NCBI GenBank assembly: GCA_015680685.1
Contig: MNCI01026541.1
Location: forward strand, 208,595 to 272,594
From: Gnetum montanum
Lineage: Eukaryota > Streptophyta > Gnetopsida > Gnetales > Gnetaceae
Direction of reading: 5' to 3'
DNA: 64,000 nucleotides
Shown one piece after another: positions 31,479-43,860 of this stretch (position 1 is the stretch's first letter; each line of letters begins with the position of its first letter). Position numbers and translations under genes: made by a program. The notes under the pieces were generated by a model that had not been told where the DNA came from, searched no databases, and saw only the letters and a list, made by a program, of their open reading frames with translations.

Positions 31479-34376
31479 TACCCCCATGATTGAATCAAAA
31501 CTTGTCCTTGAGTTAAAAAAATGAGGAACAAGTTCTTTACAAAATATTGGGAAGGTATGAGATTATTGACTAGCTCTAAAAGATAGACAACTAACTATTA
31601 CATGTTGTAGTGGTGTTTTATAAAAAATGGATATGACATGACAAAACAACAAAATTATGAAAGTTATGTAGTTCCCAAAGGTGGTGGCTCTTCCATTGGC
31701 TACTTTCCTTTGTTGTTAAACTTCTAAAATTTGTAATAATTTAGGACTGCCTACAACTTCTCCTTCTCTATTCTTGGGTCATGCATTATTTAGGCTAATG
31801 ATCCAATGTGTGCTAGAGTTGGTACATCCCACAGACATGGTAGCTATGGAAGCATCTAAGTGGCTTTCACATATCATGGTGTGAATTGTTTCCATTCCCC
31901 CTCAAAATCCCTAGCCTTTTCTCTCAATTCATGATAATTAGTTAGTCTCTTGGCTATGTTTGAAGCTACATCCCCATGGTAGTGATCCTTAATTATTTCT
32001 AGTTCCAAGTTTACCACATGAAGTTTCTATAGAACATATTTTCTATTTGCAAACTCCTTCTCTTATAAAGCATAAGTGCTTGCTACTTACTATTCTAGTT
32101 CATTTCTAGGCCAATCTACTATTAATATGGCTAGGTTAGCATAATGAAGATTAGCTAACACCATGTACTCCTTCAAATATTCAATCTATAAATGCTTGTT
32201 TTTCACTTCTACTTAGTGGACCAGAGCATAGCTATCTAGGATGGGATGCTAGTTAAGATTTTTCACTAAGATAGAACCAATGTAAGCCTTTTCCATATAT
32301 ATTTCTTTCTCATTGATTTGCTTGTACATGCTAATCTAGTACTGAAAGTGCTCTTTTAGCTTCTCATGTTTTTTGGTCTTATTTTATCATGTGCTTATCA
32401 CAATTGCAAACTTTTGATGTATAGCACATACCTCTTCCATTGAGAGGGTTCAGTATTCTCTAGTCAATCTACTTATGTCCTAGTTAACCATCCCTCAACT
32501 AATAGATGCTTTCTTCCAAGATGTTTTCCTGCTTCTCGATAATGATCAACCTTGTGTTGCCAATAGTAGGCTTCTTATTTTCCTCCTAAGCAATGGTCAG
32601 TGCCTTCACATGAGCATACACTTGTGCTTCAATGACTAAGGTATTCTAGATTGCTTTCTCCTTCTCCTATTTATTTACTTTATTCTACTTAATCAATAGG
32701 CCTAGCTACTTTGTTTGGAATTGCTTCAACTACTCAAGCATAATGAATTGGGAACGATCCCTTCTTTCAGCTCTAAGGGCAACAAGCTCTTGTTATAACC
32801 AGTGTACTTCTACTTTTGCATGCTTTACCCTAGTCTTAGCCATGACTAGTTTTCCTATAGTAGTCATGAGATCATATTGAACTAAAGTGACATCACTAGG
32901 AATGTTGAAGAGGGTTGTCATGACCTGCCTACTCTGTAGAAATCTATCAAGCACATCCTCATGAACTATAGGTTCCATCAATGTTCTAGTTAAGTCCACT
33001 AAGGGCACAATAGGTATATTAAAGGATTCTTTGATGTGATCTATTATAACTTCTTCTACACTTGCTGCATCTTGGTGCTACATGACCAAAACTATGGCAC
33101 CTTCTCCAGTTTCAAGCATCATTTGGAAAGATGCATCATTTCCAAAGATCTATAGTGACCACTTGGCTTCTCCTCTTGATTGTAAAGAAATTTATCCCCT
33201 TAATGGATTAGTTGAAACTGTGGGTTGAACAACATCATGAATAACTCAAAAGAGGTTGGATTCATCCCTACTTCCCCAACTAAGAGTTTTAACAATTTGC
33301 TACAAATGAATCTTTGTGGATTTATAATCCTACAGTGGTGGTGGTGGGACTCGCTACTCTTACCGTTGCTCTGGTTCTTACCCTTGCTCTTTCTCTAATT
33401 CTTGTTCTTGTTCTTTTTCTAGTTCTTGTTCTTATTCTTCATCATGATCTTTCCTTGGTTCTGCTAGTTTGAGCAACTTAGAAAATGAAGCATTTTGGGC
33501 CCTCCTGGGAACATCATTAGTGTAACCTAGAATTTTGGCTTGCTTGCACAACTTCCTGATCATGCAAGAAAATGGAAGTATCAGCTTTCCTTCCTTTCTT
33601 TCCTTGAACCACTGTTGAATCTTCATGAAGTATAGTTGGACAAGGTTGGTGTTATATTTGTCCATCAAGATTGCACTTTCTCTGACCACATAGGTTGATA
33701 TCCTATTTAGCCCTTTAGTGGGGAAGAGGTGGTATGTGCTAATTTTAAAGTAAATTTACTCTTGGAAAGTTATCTCATTATATATTTTGTCTTCTTTATT
33801 ATATGCTCATTTTAGCCACAACTTCCTTGTTTCTACATTAGATCTTGTGGACATGTGTGCTACTTTGGCCTCCACATTAGGTATGTTCAGAGATTTTGCA
33901 ATGGATTTGACTAAGAAAGAAATAGAGATTCCACCAATGTTGATAGTGGTGCCATCTTCTCTATTGTGCCAAAGTTGGTATGTCTCACTAAGGTACCATT
34001 CACCACTTTTAGAAAGGATGTGCTATAAAGGCAATGACTAAAGCTAAGTTCTAACCACCTTAGGGACAAATTCCATGAATGGCCCGAAGTTCATTTTCAT
34101 GATGACCATGGTCAACATGGATCACTCCTAGATGGCTTGAAGGCATTCTTGGGACAATGTGAGGCATTTTCCCTATGCTTAAGCCTATGATCTTGTGGCC
34201 TCTCCCAAGATCGAATACCCTATAATAGGGGCCTCTTGAAGAATGCTAAATGATTGGGCCTTCTATTTGTCATGCTCAACTAGTGGACCTTGTTCTCTTG
34301 GTTAGCCTCTACCACCTCTTGGGTGTTTTTTTGCACCTTGCGAAGGTCCTACTTGTCCTCCTCTCTTTGGACCCAT
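31479..34376 (-). pseudogene. Element X: extra ORF, PF20167-like domain plus coiled coil
   Basis: Minus-strand copy of the env-position ORF. The start ATG (34376) directly follows TTTATTATAG, a splice-acceptor-like sequence. The PF20167-like block KLILPFSCMIRKLCKQAKIL is at 33530-33590, open from 33689 to 33432. A segment at 32793-33008 contains the DLTRTLMEPIVHEDVLDRFL region ahead of the coiled coil, and further charged helical segments extend to about 31700. Stops and frameshifts elsewhere. N-terminal residues are Gly/Pro/Arg/Lys-rich. Function unknown. Confidence 0.65.
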
Positions 34377-34675
34377 CTATAATAAATCAAGGATTTTGGA
34401 TTACTTAGGTGTTTTTTATTTGTCATCAATAGGTTTATACCTTACTCATGTCCTTAGTTTCATTAAGTTCTTAGTTCATGTAATTGTAGAGTTAGAAATT
34501 TCAAGAAAAATGGGCCAAAAGTGTTAACTTCTTTTATAACCCTTTGCAATTGACTTTTTTTCCTTATTTATGGTTTATAATGATAGTTATGATTGCTTAG
34601 GGATGTTAATTAAAGGTTTTGGCATGCATACAACTAATTGTTCATTAAAAAGCTTAAGTTTTTCAACATTCTTAC
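34377..34675 (-). other. Element X: candidate 5'-UTR intron (299 nt)
   Basis: On the minus strand a donor AAGG|GTAAGAATG at 34675 and an acceptor TTTATTATAG at 34377 bracket 299 nt, matching the position and length of the candidate introns in A and F. Confidence 0.5.
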
Positions 34676-35107
34676 CCTTATAATACCTTTTGGGCAATAG
34701 CAAGTTTTGAAAAATTGGTAGAAGTTTTCCACATAAGCATCCCCCACCTAAATTAAACACTCTAGGATCAAATAGGCTAGAAAACCATGGAAATTAGAGT
34801 GGTATGGAGCAAGATATTGTATATGAAAGTTGGATGCACAAAGCTCTTGGTTGAGAGAGAAAAATGCTTTCCAAAGAATCGTGAAGTCCCTATTTTTAGT
34901 TTTTGTGGATCCAATATTAGGTAGTTGATATCAAATCCCGTAAGGAATTAAAAGGAATAGTAGAATTCTAGAAGGAGATCACTAAAAAGGAGATCAAGAT
35001 AAAATAAGGTTTACATCAATGTTGCTTTGTAGTAATCTACTAATGCTAGTTGGAAAAACTTCCTTGATGGAATCACAACAATATACTAAGCAAAAATCAA
35101 AACTAAG
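34676..35107 (-). mobile_element. Element X: spacer with promoter-like module
   Basis: Minus-strand words GATTTGATATCAACTACC and AATATTGGATCC at about 34906-34940 precede an AT-rich TATA-like CTAAAAATAG (34889-34898). Similar GATATC / AATATTGGA words stand in X's own LTR U3. The spacer is cut at 35107 by the LTR of element A. Confidence 0.5.
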
Positions 35108-36020
35108 TGATGAGCTATAAGGTACCCCTATGCCCAACCATACAAATCACAAAGCATTCATCTATGATTCAATCAAATTTTGCAGAATTTATTGTTTCCA
35201 ATGCACTAGCCCTTTAGAAAGTGAATCTAGCCTTAAGTTCAATCATTGTCTTTCAAATTACACATCTAACGTTCGTTGGTATGGTTAAGTGTAACAGAGG
35301 CATTCAATTTTTATCATTTTTATGTTTTATAGTTGGATGCTTGAATTGTAGATAAAAAATGATTTGGTTAAATAATTTAAATTAACTAATTAACTAATCA
35401 TTTAACTAATCCTAACATAAGTATCTGATCCTAGTTTTTGTACATGTCCTGAACCCACATATCCACTATTGGACATCCAAGCACTACACTATTGGGTGTA
35501 CCAAGCAATAACACTGCTGGGATTACCAAGCGAATATGCATTACGCTTGAATCAATTGTACTTATGTGTGGAATCTATCTAGCTTAATTATTTCATTAAT
35601 GTAATAACTAGAAAATATATAATAACTAATGGAAAACATTTAATAAATAATTAAGAACATTAAATGCATAAATAAAATAGCTAATTTATCCAAAGTGCTA
35701 CAAGATTTATCAGAAAGCTCATCTTTATTGCTGCACACACTATCATGCTTAGGTACAACAATGCTTGAACACTCAATGACTCTTGCTATGGGCATTGAAA
35801 GAAAAAATTCTAACTTTCAAATCAAAAAATGCAAGAGCTCTATTGCAACTACAATCTACTTATGCCATAAATGTAGGTACAAGCACGTATTTATAGCTAA
35901 CTATAGACACTACATCAATGCATGATATGATGCATCAACTAGGCCTTATCAATGGGGCCCAAATGATGAGGCTGCATCAATGAGGTTTCATCGATGTAAT
36001 CGATAGAATGCAACTCATCA
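35108..36020 (-). mobile_element. Element A: complete 3' LTR (913 bp)
   Basis: TGATGAG...CTCATCA ends, followed by the polypurine tract at 36021-36036. Same family as 4150-5036 and 46212-47123. On the minus strand the TATA box (CTATAAATAC) lies near 35888-35898, and U3 words CATCGATG, GATGCAGCCTCATC and AAGGCCTAGTTGATG precede it. Confidence 0.88.
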
Positions 36021-36036
36021 TACCCCCATGAATGAA

Positions 36037-39000
36037 TGAAAACTCATCCTTGAGTTCTTTTAAAAAATCGAAAAGGTATGGGATTATTGACTTAATTTTC
36101 TTCAAACAAAACAAACTGACTAACTTAACAAAAAATGAAGTGTATGGATCAACTCATTACAAAAAATGAAGGTGTTCATGACACAAAATTGAACACCATG
36201 ACTCAAATCTTTAAAATTGGATAGCACATTCCTTGATGGTGTGAAGCTAATGGAGAAGATCAAATGGTCCCTAGTGGTGGTGGTTCCTAAGGCTCCAAGG
36301 GACTTTCATCGACTTCACACATGGGCGGTTGAGATGGATGTGGCTATCCTATTGATGCTATGATGTCAGGTGGGAGGCAGAAAGCATCCAACAATGCTTT
36401 CATTTTCTCCTCCTCACCCTTGGGATCATGTAGCATCCATGCAGCTTCCCTAATGTGGATTAGAACAGGCACATCCTAAAGACACGAGATTAATAGAAAT
36501 AACTCCTTTACATTGATGAACCAGGCAATGAACTATTTGTATTTAATGTTGAACATCCTGACTTTGTCTTTTAGCTCTTGGTAGTCATTCATCTATTTGG
36601 TTAGGTTCTCAATGATAGATGTTGATCTCTAAATTGTCCTCTAATAACTTTGAGTTTACCATTAGTAGTATGAAGCTTTTTCTTGGTGTCCTTGTGGTGC
36701 TTGAACTTAGCTTTATATAGTAGATACAAGCTAGCCACTTGTTTCTCCAATTCCGACCATGACCATTAAGTTGTTAGCATTGCTAGGTTTGCATAACAAA
36801 GATTGGTCAAATCCATGTACTCTATCATTTCCTCGATTTGCAGCTCCATTAAGTAGGTCTACGTTTTGTTGTAGGTGTTGATCCCATCAATGATGGGTTG
36901 CCACATCTCTCTGCCTTATTGGAGTTACTAGAGGGCTTCATTTAGTTTCACCTTCACCATTTGAATTTATTTTTCATTCACTTCCTTCTACAAGCCAACC
37001 TAATCCCTGTAGTGATTCTTCACTTTCTCAAATTTGAGGGCTTCATTCTTCCAAGTAGTGATCTCGATTGTAGACTTTTGACACAAGGTGTGTACCTCCT
37101 CCATTGACAAATTGTGGTTTTTCGCAACTAATTTTCTCAATTTAGTGTTTACCCTAGCAAGAGACTCCTATGGTATATGAATGAATTCTTGCATTTGATC
37201 TTTCTAAGCATCAACATTTTGTAGGCGATGATTTTGTATGGTTAATGCTTCATTCTCTTGGTGCATCTGATTAAAGTCCTTTTTGATTGAGTGCATTTTA
37301 GCTTCTACTATGAATTGTTTAAAGATGGCCATAACCACCTTTTCCTCAGCCTTCTAAAATCATTCTTGAAGCTATTTGATAGCTTCATCCCTTGTCATTA
37401 CTGGGTTGAGGATTGCTTGATCTACAAGTCAAGCACGAAGTTCAGCAACCTCCATGACCAAGCATTGATTTTGCTCTTGGGCCATTTCTAGTTGCCCCTC
37501 CAAAATAATGCATTTGCCCCTTGCATTTAGTAGCTTCAACTTGGTTGCAATGATGTTCTCTGAAAGATCAAAAATTTCTAGAGTCAGCTACTTAGTTCCT
37601 ACTAGTTTTTCTAACAATTTTTTCATGTTAAGCTATGTTTAATTTTTTCCTAATCATGCCTGCTAACATCTACATGGCTTGAAGTGTAGATATGTCTAGT
37701 ACAAATGCCATAGGTACATTCAATGCTTCTACTACACAGTCAGCAATCACTTATGCTATTGTCTCATACCCTTAGCACTACCTCACCAAGACAATTATCT
37801 AATTGTCGTCCTCTAACCTCATCGAGAAAGTGTCAGCATTCCCAAAGATTTTTGAGAATAAATAATGTATTGCTAGTGACATTTTCACCTCTTAAGCATT
37901 AGGATCTGACCTTGAAGGTAGCTACATTCTTTGAGTAGAGAAAATGAGACCACCCCTCGCCATTTGGCTAATTATTTGGGCCACCTCATTAAGATGACTC
38001 ATTACTAGCTGGTACATAGATGGATCTACCCCACTCATTCCTACTTGTTGCTCTTGTTCACTTAAGAGTTGTTCTCAAATTTTCTGTAGCCATTTCATAG
38101 TTGTGCGGGCATCCAATGTTGTTTCTTGAGTGGGTGGTGGTGATAGAAGCTCCTCTAATTGAGTCATTTCTGGCATCTTCTCTTTCATGATCTTGGACCA
38201 TGAGGCCAAAGGAGTATGCCTAAGAGTATCATTGGAGTAGTGAACAGTGCCTTCCCTCTTGCAAAGCTTTCTAATGAGGCATGAAAAGGGTAGGTTCTTC
38301 CTTCCATATTTGTTTACTTTAAAATGCTTCTCAATTTTCAAGTAAAGCAGTTGTGGAAGGTTAATGGGGAACTTCCCTCTTAGAGAGGTGCATGCTTGAG
38401 CAGAGAAAGTAGTTACCTTACTTGGCCTCACCGTTGGATTGAGGTGATAGGCTACAATCTTGAAATAAATCTACTTTGTTGGCATGAGCACACCATAATC
38501 CTTATAGTCCACCCTATAGCAACACTGGGTCCACTCCTTCTTGGCCTCAGGGTCACCTTATGTGGATAATTTTGCTAGCTATGTTCTAGTGTTAGGCAAC
38601 CCAAGTGCCTGTGCAATAGCTTTTACTAAGTAGGACACCTGAATGTCCTTGATCTTGACTATGGATCTTGGCCTTTGACTATTCTAGAAGAGGTATGTTT
38701 CTTCTATGTATGACTCCCCAGTGGACATGATGATTGCCACATGGGCAAGGTTTGTAGTTAAGTCTTAAAATCCTCTCAAGCCTTCTCTAAAACTAGCTTG
38801 AAGTTAATCTATTGAAGAATGGAATGTTGAATTTCTTAGGACTTGATGATATCAAGGCAAGCTTGAGTCAAAGTGACCTCAAGCCTTGGCACAAGGCTAG
38901 GCACTTCTCCTCTTTGTGATTTTTTGGTTAGCACTTTTTCTTCTAGAATCTATTGGACAGTTTCCACTTCAGGCTCCTCACAAAGAGGTCCCATTGCATA

Positions 39001-39114
39001 GGTCACCTCAGGTAGTTCTTGGCCTTATTCTTGTTGGCTCCTTCTAGCTTTGGTTTGTTTCTCCTATGGTTGCAAGGTTTCTCCTTCTTGTAGAAATTTT
39101 TGCTTTTGTGCCAT
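36037..39114 (-). pseudogene. Element A: extra ORF, PF20167-like domain plus coiled coil
   Basis: Start ATG at 39114 directly after GATTATAG. Early blocks: Gln/Lys-rich N-terminus, RLEVTLTQACLDIIKS at about 38850-38890. The PF20167-like block is in the open segment 38075-38431 (MRPSKVTTFSAQACTSLRGK, then LPFSCLIRKLCKREGTVHY). A coiled coil of Glu/Lys/Gln/Leu-rich character runs from about 37700 to 36400. A hairpin with 8-bp arms (GGTGTTCA / TGAACACC) is at 36171-36197. Total span about 3 kb, equal to B. Several stops; not translatable as one protein. Confidence 0.68.
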
Positions 39115-39434
39115 CTATAATCATAATAAAACCATGGATTAGCGATTATTGTGTAACCTTAAAACAATTGGAATACATTATCTCTTAAGGATAGTTACAC
39201 TTGGCTAAGTTGTGATTATGGCTATTTTAATTAATTCAATTGTCATTTTATTTATGTATTATCATAAATGAACCATCATGAAGGTTGTTGGAAGGGTTAA
39301 TTTGTGAAAAAGTTGATGTTTATATCTTGTTAAGGTTATCAACCCTTTGGGGGAGTTAGAAAAATTTTCAAAACTTTTCATCAATTTTTCGTTAGAAACC
39401 TTAAGGTTTGCAATCCCCATGATAAAGATCTTAC
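39115..39434 (-). other. Element A: candidate 5'-UTR intron (320 nt)
   Basis: Donor ACTGAAG|GTAAGATC at 39434 and acceptor TATTATGATTATAG at 39115, immediately before ATGG. The donor is a near-consensus plant 5' splice site. Inferred exon 1 would run from about 39550 to 39435. Confidence 0.55.
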
Positions 39435-39581
39435 CTTCAGTAAGTGTAGGATCAAAAAATGAAGTGATTTGGACAAATGGTTGGGAAGTTATGAGCTTTG
39501 GAAGGTTTTGGGCTCTGAAAATTTTCAAAAACTCCCCTTGTGTTATGAGCAAATGGCAAAAAATTATAAAGTGTTTGGCGG

Positions 39582-39690
39582 TATATATAGGGTTTTTGTG
39601 ATGTGTAGATGAGGCCTAGTCAACTAGGCCTCATCAACTAGGGTGGATGCATCGATGGGGCCTCAACAATGTAACTATTGACCATCGTAG
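39582..39690 (-). promoter_or_regulatory. Element A: U3-like promoter module with TATA box
   Basis: Minus strand: TATATATA at 39589-39582, preceded by GATGAGGCCTAGT (a perfect 13-bp inverted repeat with 2-nt loop at 39608-39635), CATCGATGCATCC and GAGGCCCCATCGATG. These words resemble A's own LTR U3 at about 35900-36010. Confidence 0.55.
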
Positions 39691-41330
39691 TCAAACTTTG
39701 ACCTTAGTCAAATTTGCAAAATATGAAGAGTTTTTGAGTGGAATTGGTGTCAAATGAAAGCTTAAAAGACCAAGAATAGTATGAAAACATGAAAAGAGGG
39801 TGTTTAAGCTCATAAATTTTGGAAAAGGGAGAAAAACTGATTTAGTGGATGAATGAAATGAAAGATTAAGGAGCATTTAGCAATTTACTCAATGGAAAAT
39901 GCAAAATATAGGATTGTAGCAATGTCAAAGGTAAAGAACCTTAACTAACCAAGAAAAAAGCTATGTAAATGGTTCCTCCCCATAGTAGGCTCATGCCTTT
40001 TTTTTCCTTGCATAACCTCAACTAAGGAGTCTGTGGGCCCCACAGTCGATTTACTGACATGACAAGTTAAGGACCAACTTGGAAGAATCCACTTAAGAAT
40101 CCCAACACATCAGAATAATTCATAGAGCATAACATAGAACATGATAGTGAGGTGAATTAAAGTAGCATGAATGGATGATAGAGAAGATGGAATGAAGTTT
40201 TGAATTAAGGTCATAAGAAGTCCCTTGTGAAATTTGTGGTTAAAATGACCTAAGAAGTTCCATCTTCAATCTAAACCAAAACTAGCTGCTTTTAGTGACT
40301 TTGTATCACCACTCTAAGATTGATCCATCCACTTGAGACATAAGAATGCTTCCACAAAACAACCACTGTTCCATAGAGAGAAGAAAAGAGAAGCAGGAAG
40401 TGAGAGAGAAAGGGGGCCTTAGTTAGAGGGGATCTTTCTAGCGTAGGTACATGTCCTTCAAGTCCCATAACCAATGCATGTAGCCCTTTTATTTGTCTAA
40501 AGGATGTGCTTTAAATTCCCATTGTGTTTTTTTTTTTGAAATGGGAACCACACCATGTGAGGACTTATTCATGTTGAAGGGATGTGCTTTGAATTCCCAC
40601 CATTTTTTTTGGATGGGAACCACACCATGCAACGATGTTATTTGACTTCCTATTAGTGGATGGTGTGGAATGGTAAGAAGTCCATGAAAAACACTCAAGC
40701 ACTCAAGTAAGTAGAAGAGTAAAAAGAGTATTGAGTCCCCTTTAAGTCACACTCTTTACAAACTTTTGAATCCTTCCTAATTCTAGAACTACCAAGGTCA
40801 CCAATTGATTAAAATTTTCTTTAATGGAAAGGGATCTCAATTTCTTAGAACAAGAAAAATCATAGAGTTTATTGGATGGGTGGATGAAATGGACTCACTA
40901 CCTATTCCATAAAAAATAAACCATGTAAAATTAATCAAACATCAAAATTCAAAAATAGAAAGCAGAAACTGACAATCACACGTTAAGCATAAACCATCAT
41001 TAGTAAACAACAATAACGACATTGCGTCCTATGATAATAAAGCAAATTTATTAGCAATAATGAGAAAATATCATACTAAATTGTAAAATATAACAAATTG
41101 TAAAATAATCAAGAAGGTTCAAAGGTACTAAAGATGGTGTAAAATTAGAAAAGTTTGAAAAATCAAGAATGTGTAAAATAAATCATTTGTAAAAATTAAA
41201 AACGTGAAAAACAAAAAGTAGAAAAAATAAGAAGTCAATTTGATTGTTAGCATGGATGGCCATCTCCCCCACAACTAAATTGGAAGGAGGAGATCTAAAA
41301 AATAGAATGTAATTGTCCATCTATTGAGGC
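39691..41330 (-). mobile_element. Element A: post-pol spacer
   Basis: Noncoding, collinear with the B, F and G spacers. The CATGGTGTGGTTCCC ... AAGCACATCC module occurs twice at 40497-40635. An A-rich array of GTAAAAC / CAAAAAG words at about 41130-41230 is the complement of the T-rich array downstream of integrase. No ORF recognised. Confidence 0.7.
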
Positions 41331-42470
41331 GATAGCTACACTGGCCTATCTTGGTTCAAGGAAAGGCTTGACTTGTTGAATGTTAAGCAATTGATTTTTA
41401 TTTGGGATTTTAGGTTTGTAGATAAACATGGCTCTAGAGGGAAAGGTTTGATCAATTATATAAGATCCCTCCCACAATGTTTGGAATTTTGTCTTTTGGG
41501 GTACATGTGTGGGATTCCAGTAGAGAATCTTATCTCTTGGTTGAAGTTTTACTTTCCTAATTGTAAGGTCATGATGTTGCTTATTGAATGCATTATTAAC
41601 CTCATTCAAGGATAGGGCCATTAATGGATTTTCATCTAATACATTTAGGTTGATCAATCTTTCCTTCTATGTAAGACTTAGGTCAAGGTTTAGACCATAG
41701 GGCGTTGAGAGTGTACAGAGCTTGGATTGGATTGGGAGTGTTGCAAGTTTCCCATACACTAACTCATAGGGAGAATAGCCAATAGGAAGCTTCCAAGTTG
41801 AATAATAAGCCCAAAGAGAATTATGAAGTTTTTTACTCCAATCCTTCCTATGTTTGCTAATGTTNAAATTTTGCAGCAGTGGATGATGTACAATTAATAA
41901 CTACTGCCACTTCTGCCCATTTTGTGCAATAGTCAACTACTACTATAATATACGCCTTCCTGTTGGACATGCATGTGATGGGACCCATGAAGTCAACACC
42001 CCATATGTCGAAAGACTCTAATGGTTGAATCCACTATTAAAGACCTTTCATGTGATCAGTCATCCCCTTATCACATTAACAATGTTCACAAGACTTGATG
42101 AATTGGTGGACATCCCTAAAGATTATAGGCCAATAGTATCCTACCATTGGGATTTTTATGGCCGTGCATCTCCTTGCATAGTAGCCTCCACAAGGTCCTT
42201 CCTAAGCATCTTGGAGAATGTGCAATTGATCTTTGTCAAGAACATACCAATGAATTAGACCATCAGCACACACCTTGTAAAGGTGTCCATTGATTTCCCT
42301 AAAGTATTTGGCTCGATGAAGAAATTGTTGCCTCTTCCTAAAATCCAAGTCTTGTGGCATCTCCTAAGTGAGAGGATACGTGAGGATGTCATTATATCAT
42401 ATTGCTTTTTTAGGCATTTGTTCACTTATTTCTCTTGTAAAGAGGAGTTCATCTAGAAATTGATCAAAGA
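41331..42470 (-). pseudogene. Element A: integrase
   Basis: Ty3/gypsy integrase, broken by stops. Landmarks on the minus strand: a zinc-binding remnant around 42070-42200 with a Cys-x2-Cys pair, the core start FDIWGVDFMGPI and VVVDYCTKWAEV at about 41900-42015, and the C-terminal blocks DENPLMALSLNEVNNAF and PRDKILYWNPTHVPQKT in the open segment 41346-41657. One N at 41865. No chromodomain is seen, consistent with the Athila/Tat side of the family. Confidence 0.75.
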
Positions 42471-42559
42471 GCAAGCTCTCCTCCTCTTTATTATCCCATC
42501 TTAAGTGAGAGAGGTGGTTAGCAACTACATTCTTAGTCTCTTTTTGATCTACCATTATG

Positions 42560-43150
42560 AGATCAAATTCCTACAAGATCACCAGCCATCATATAACACG
42601 AGGACTCACGATTGGCTTGTTCATGAGAAAGTGAATTACACTATGGTTTGTATGTACAAATACTTTGTACCTAAGCACATAGTGCCTAAAATTTTCTAGC
42701 ACATACACCATTACCATTAGTTCTTTCCCCATGGTGATGTAGTTTAACTATGCTCCCACAATGCTTCGGCTCATGCACTGGATATAGTATGGATGTTTCT
42801 TATCATCCATCTGCATGAGCACTACTTCGAAGGCATAGTTAGATGCATCTATCATGATATGGAAGGGTCTAGACTAGTCTGGTACTCGTAGGTTTGGTGT
42901 TTCTACAAGTTACTCCTTTAATATTTGGAATGCATATTCACATTTTTCAGTCCATATAAAAGGTGCATCTTTCTTTGTAAGCTCTACTAATGGCTTTGTG
43001 ATCTTAGAGAAATTCTCTATAGCTTGTCAGTAGTAGCCATTATGTCCAAGGAATGATCAAACATCTTTAACAGTCTCTAGTTGACATGTTATTTGTTGGG
43101 ATAACCCTTATTTTTTATCGGTCCACCTCAATTCCTTTTTGTGAAATTTG
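42560..43150 (-). pseudogene. Element A: RNase H and connection
   Basis: Minus-strand translation shows the DGSNYAFEVVL start and the KELMVMVYVLENFRHYVLRYKVFVHTNHS blocks parallel to 53561-53827 of element B, with stops between. The connection to RT (GHQISQKGIEVD) lies at about 43100-43160. Confidence 0.7.
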
Positions 43151-43860
43151 GTGCCCTAGCACTATGCCCTCTTAGACCATGAGATGGCTCTTTTGTTAGT
43201 TGAGTTGTAGGTTTGTCTCTACACATCTCTTCAGTACTTGCTTAAGTCAATCTAAGGCTTACTCAAAGGTAGCTCCATAGGTGGAAAAGTCATCCATGAA
43301 GACTTAAACACCACTACCAATTTATTATTGAAAGGTACTAAGGAACAAGTGTTGAAAGGTTGTAGGGGCAGTAGATAGACCAAATGACATCAATTGGATT
43401 TGGTTATAGCCACTATAACTATCCAAGAAGCTACAATAACAATACCTAAATATGGTGTCTAATACTTGATCAACAAATGACAAAGGAAAGTGATCCTTAA
43501 ACATTACCATATTCAATAGCCCAAATTTGATGCAAACCCACCATTTGCCATCCTTCTTTGGTATAATTACGAGTGGGATAACCCACTCACTATCCACAAT
43601 GGGATAGATGAACCTTGCCTTGAGGAGTTGTTCTATCCCCTCCTTGATGATTTGCTTTAATTTGAGATTTAGCCACCTTTGTAGCTACCTTCTAGGCTTC
43701 ATGGTCAAGTTAGTATAAACGCAATGTTGGCATATCCTTGGATCGACTCATGTTAGCTCTGGATATGAATAAGCAAAGGTTTTTGACCATTTATTCATCA
43801 CTTTTTACAACTTTTATTTTTGTTTAGGAGCAAGTTTGCATTAATTATAAACAATTTACC
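43151..43860 (-). pseudogene. Element A: reverse transcriptase with 63-bp deletion
   Basis: Open from 43597 to 43325 with WVIPLVIIPKKDGKWWVCI, then FLDSYSGYNQIQ. After NQIQ the sequence jumps directly to MSFGL; B has 22 residues between NQIQ and MPFGL, A has one, so about 21 codons of the palm are missing in frame. The catalytic FMDDFSTYG box follows beyond a stop near 43270. FMDD with this context is typical of Athila RT. Confidence 0.8.
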
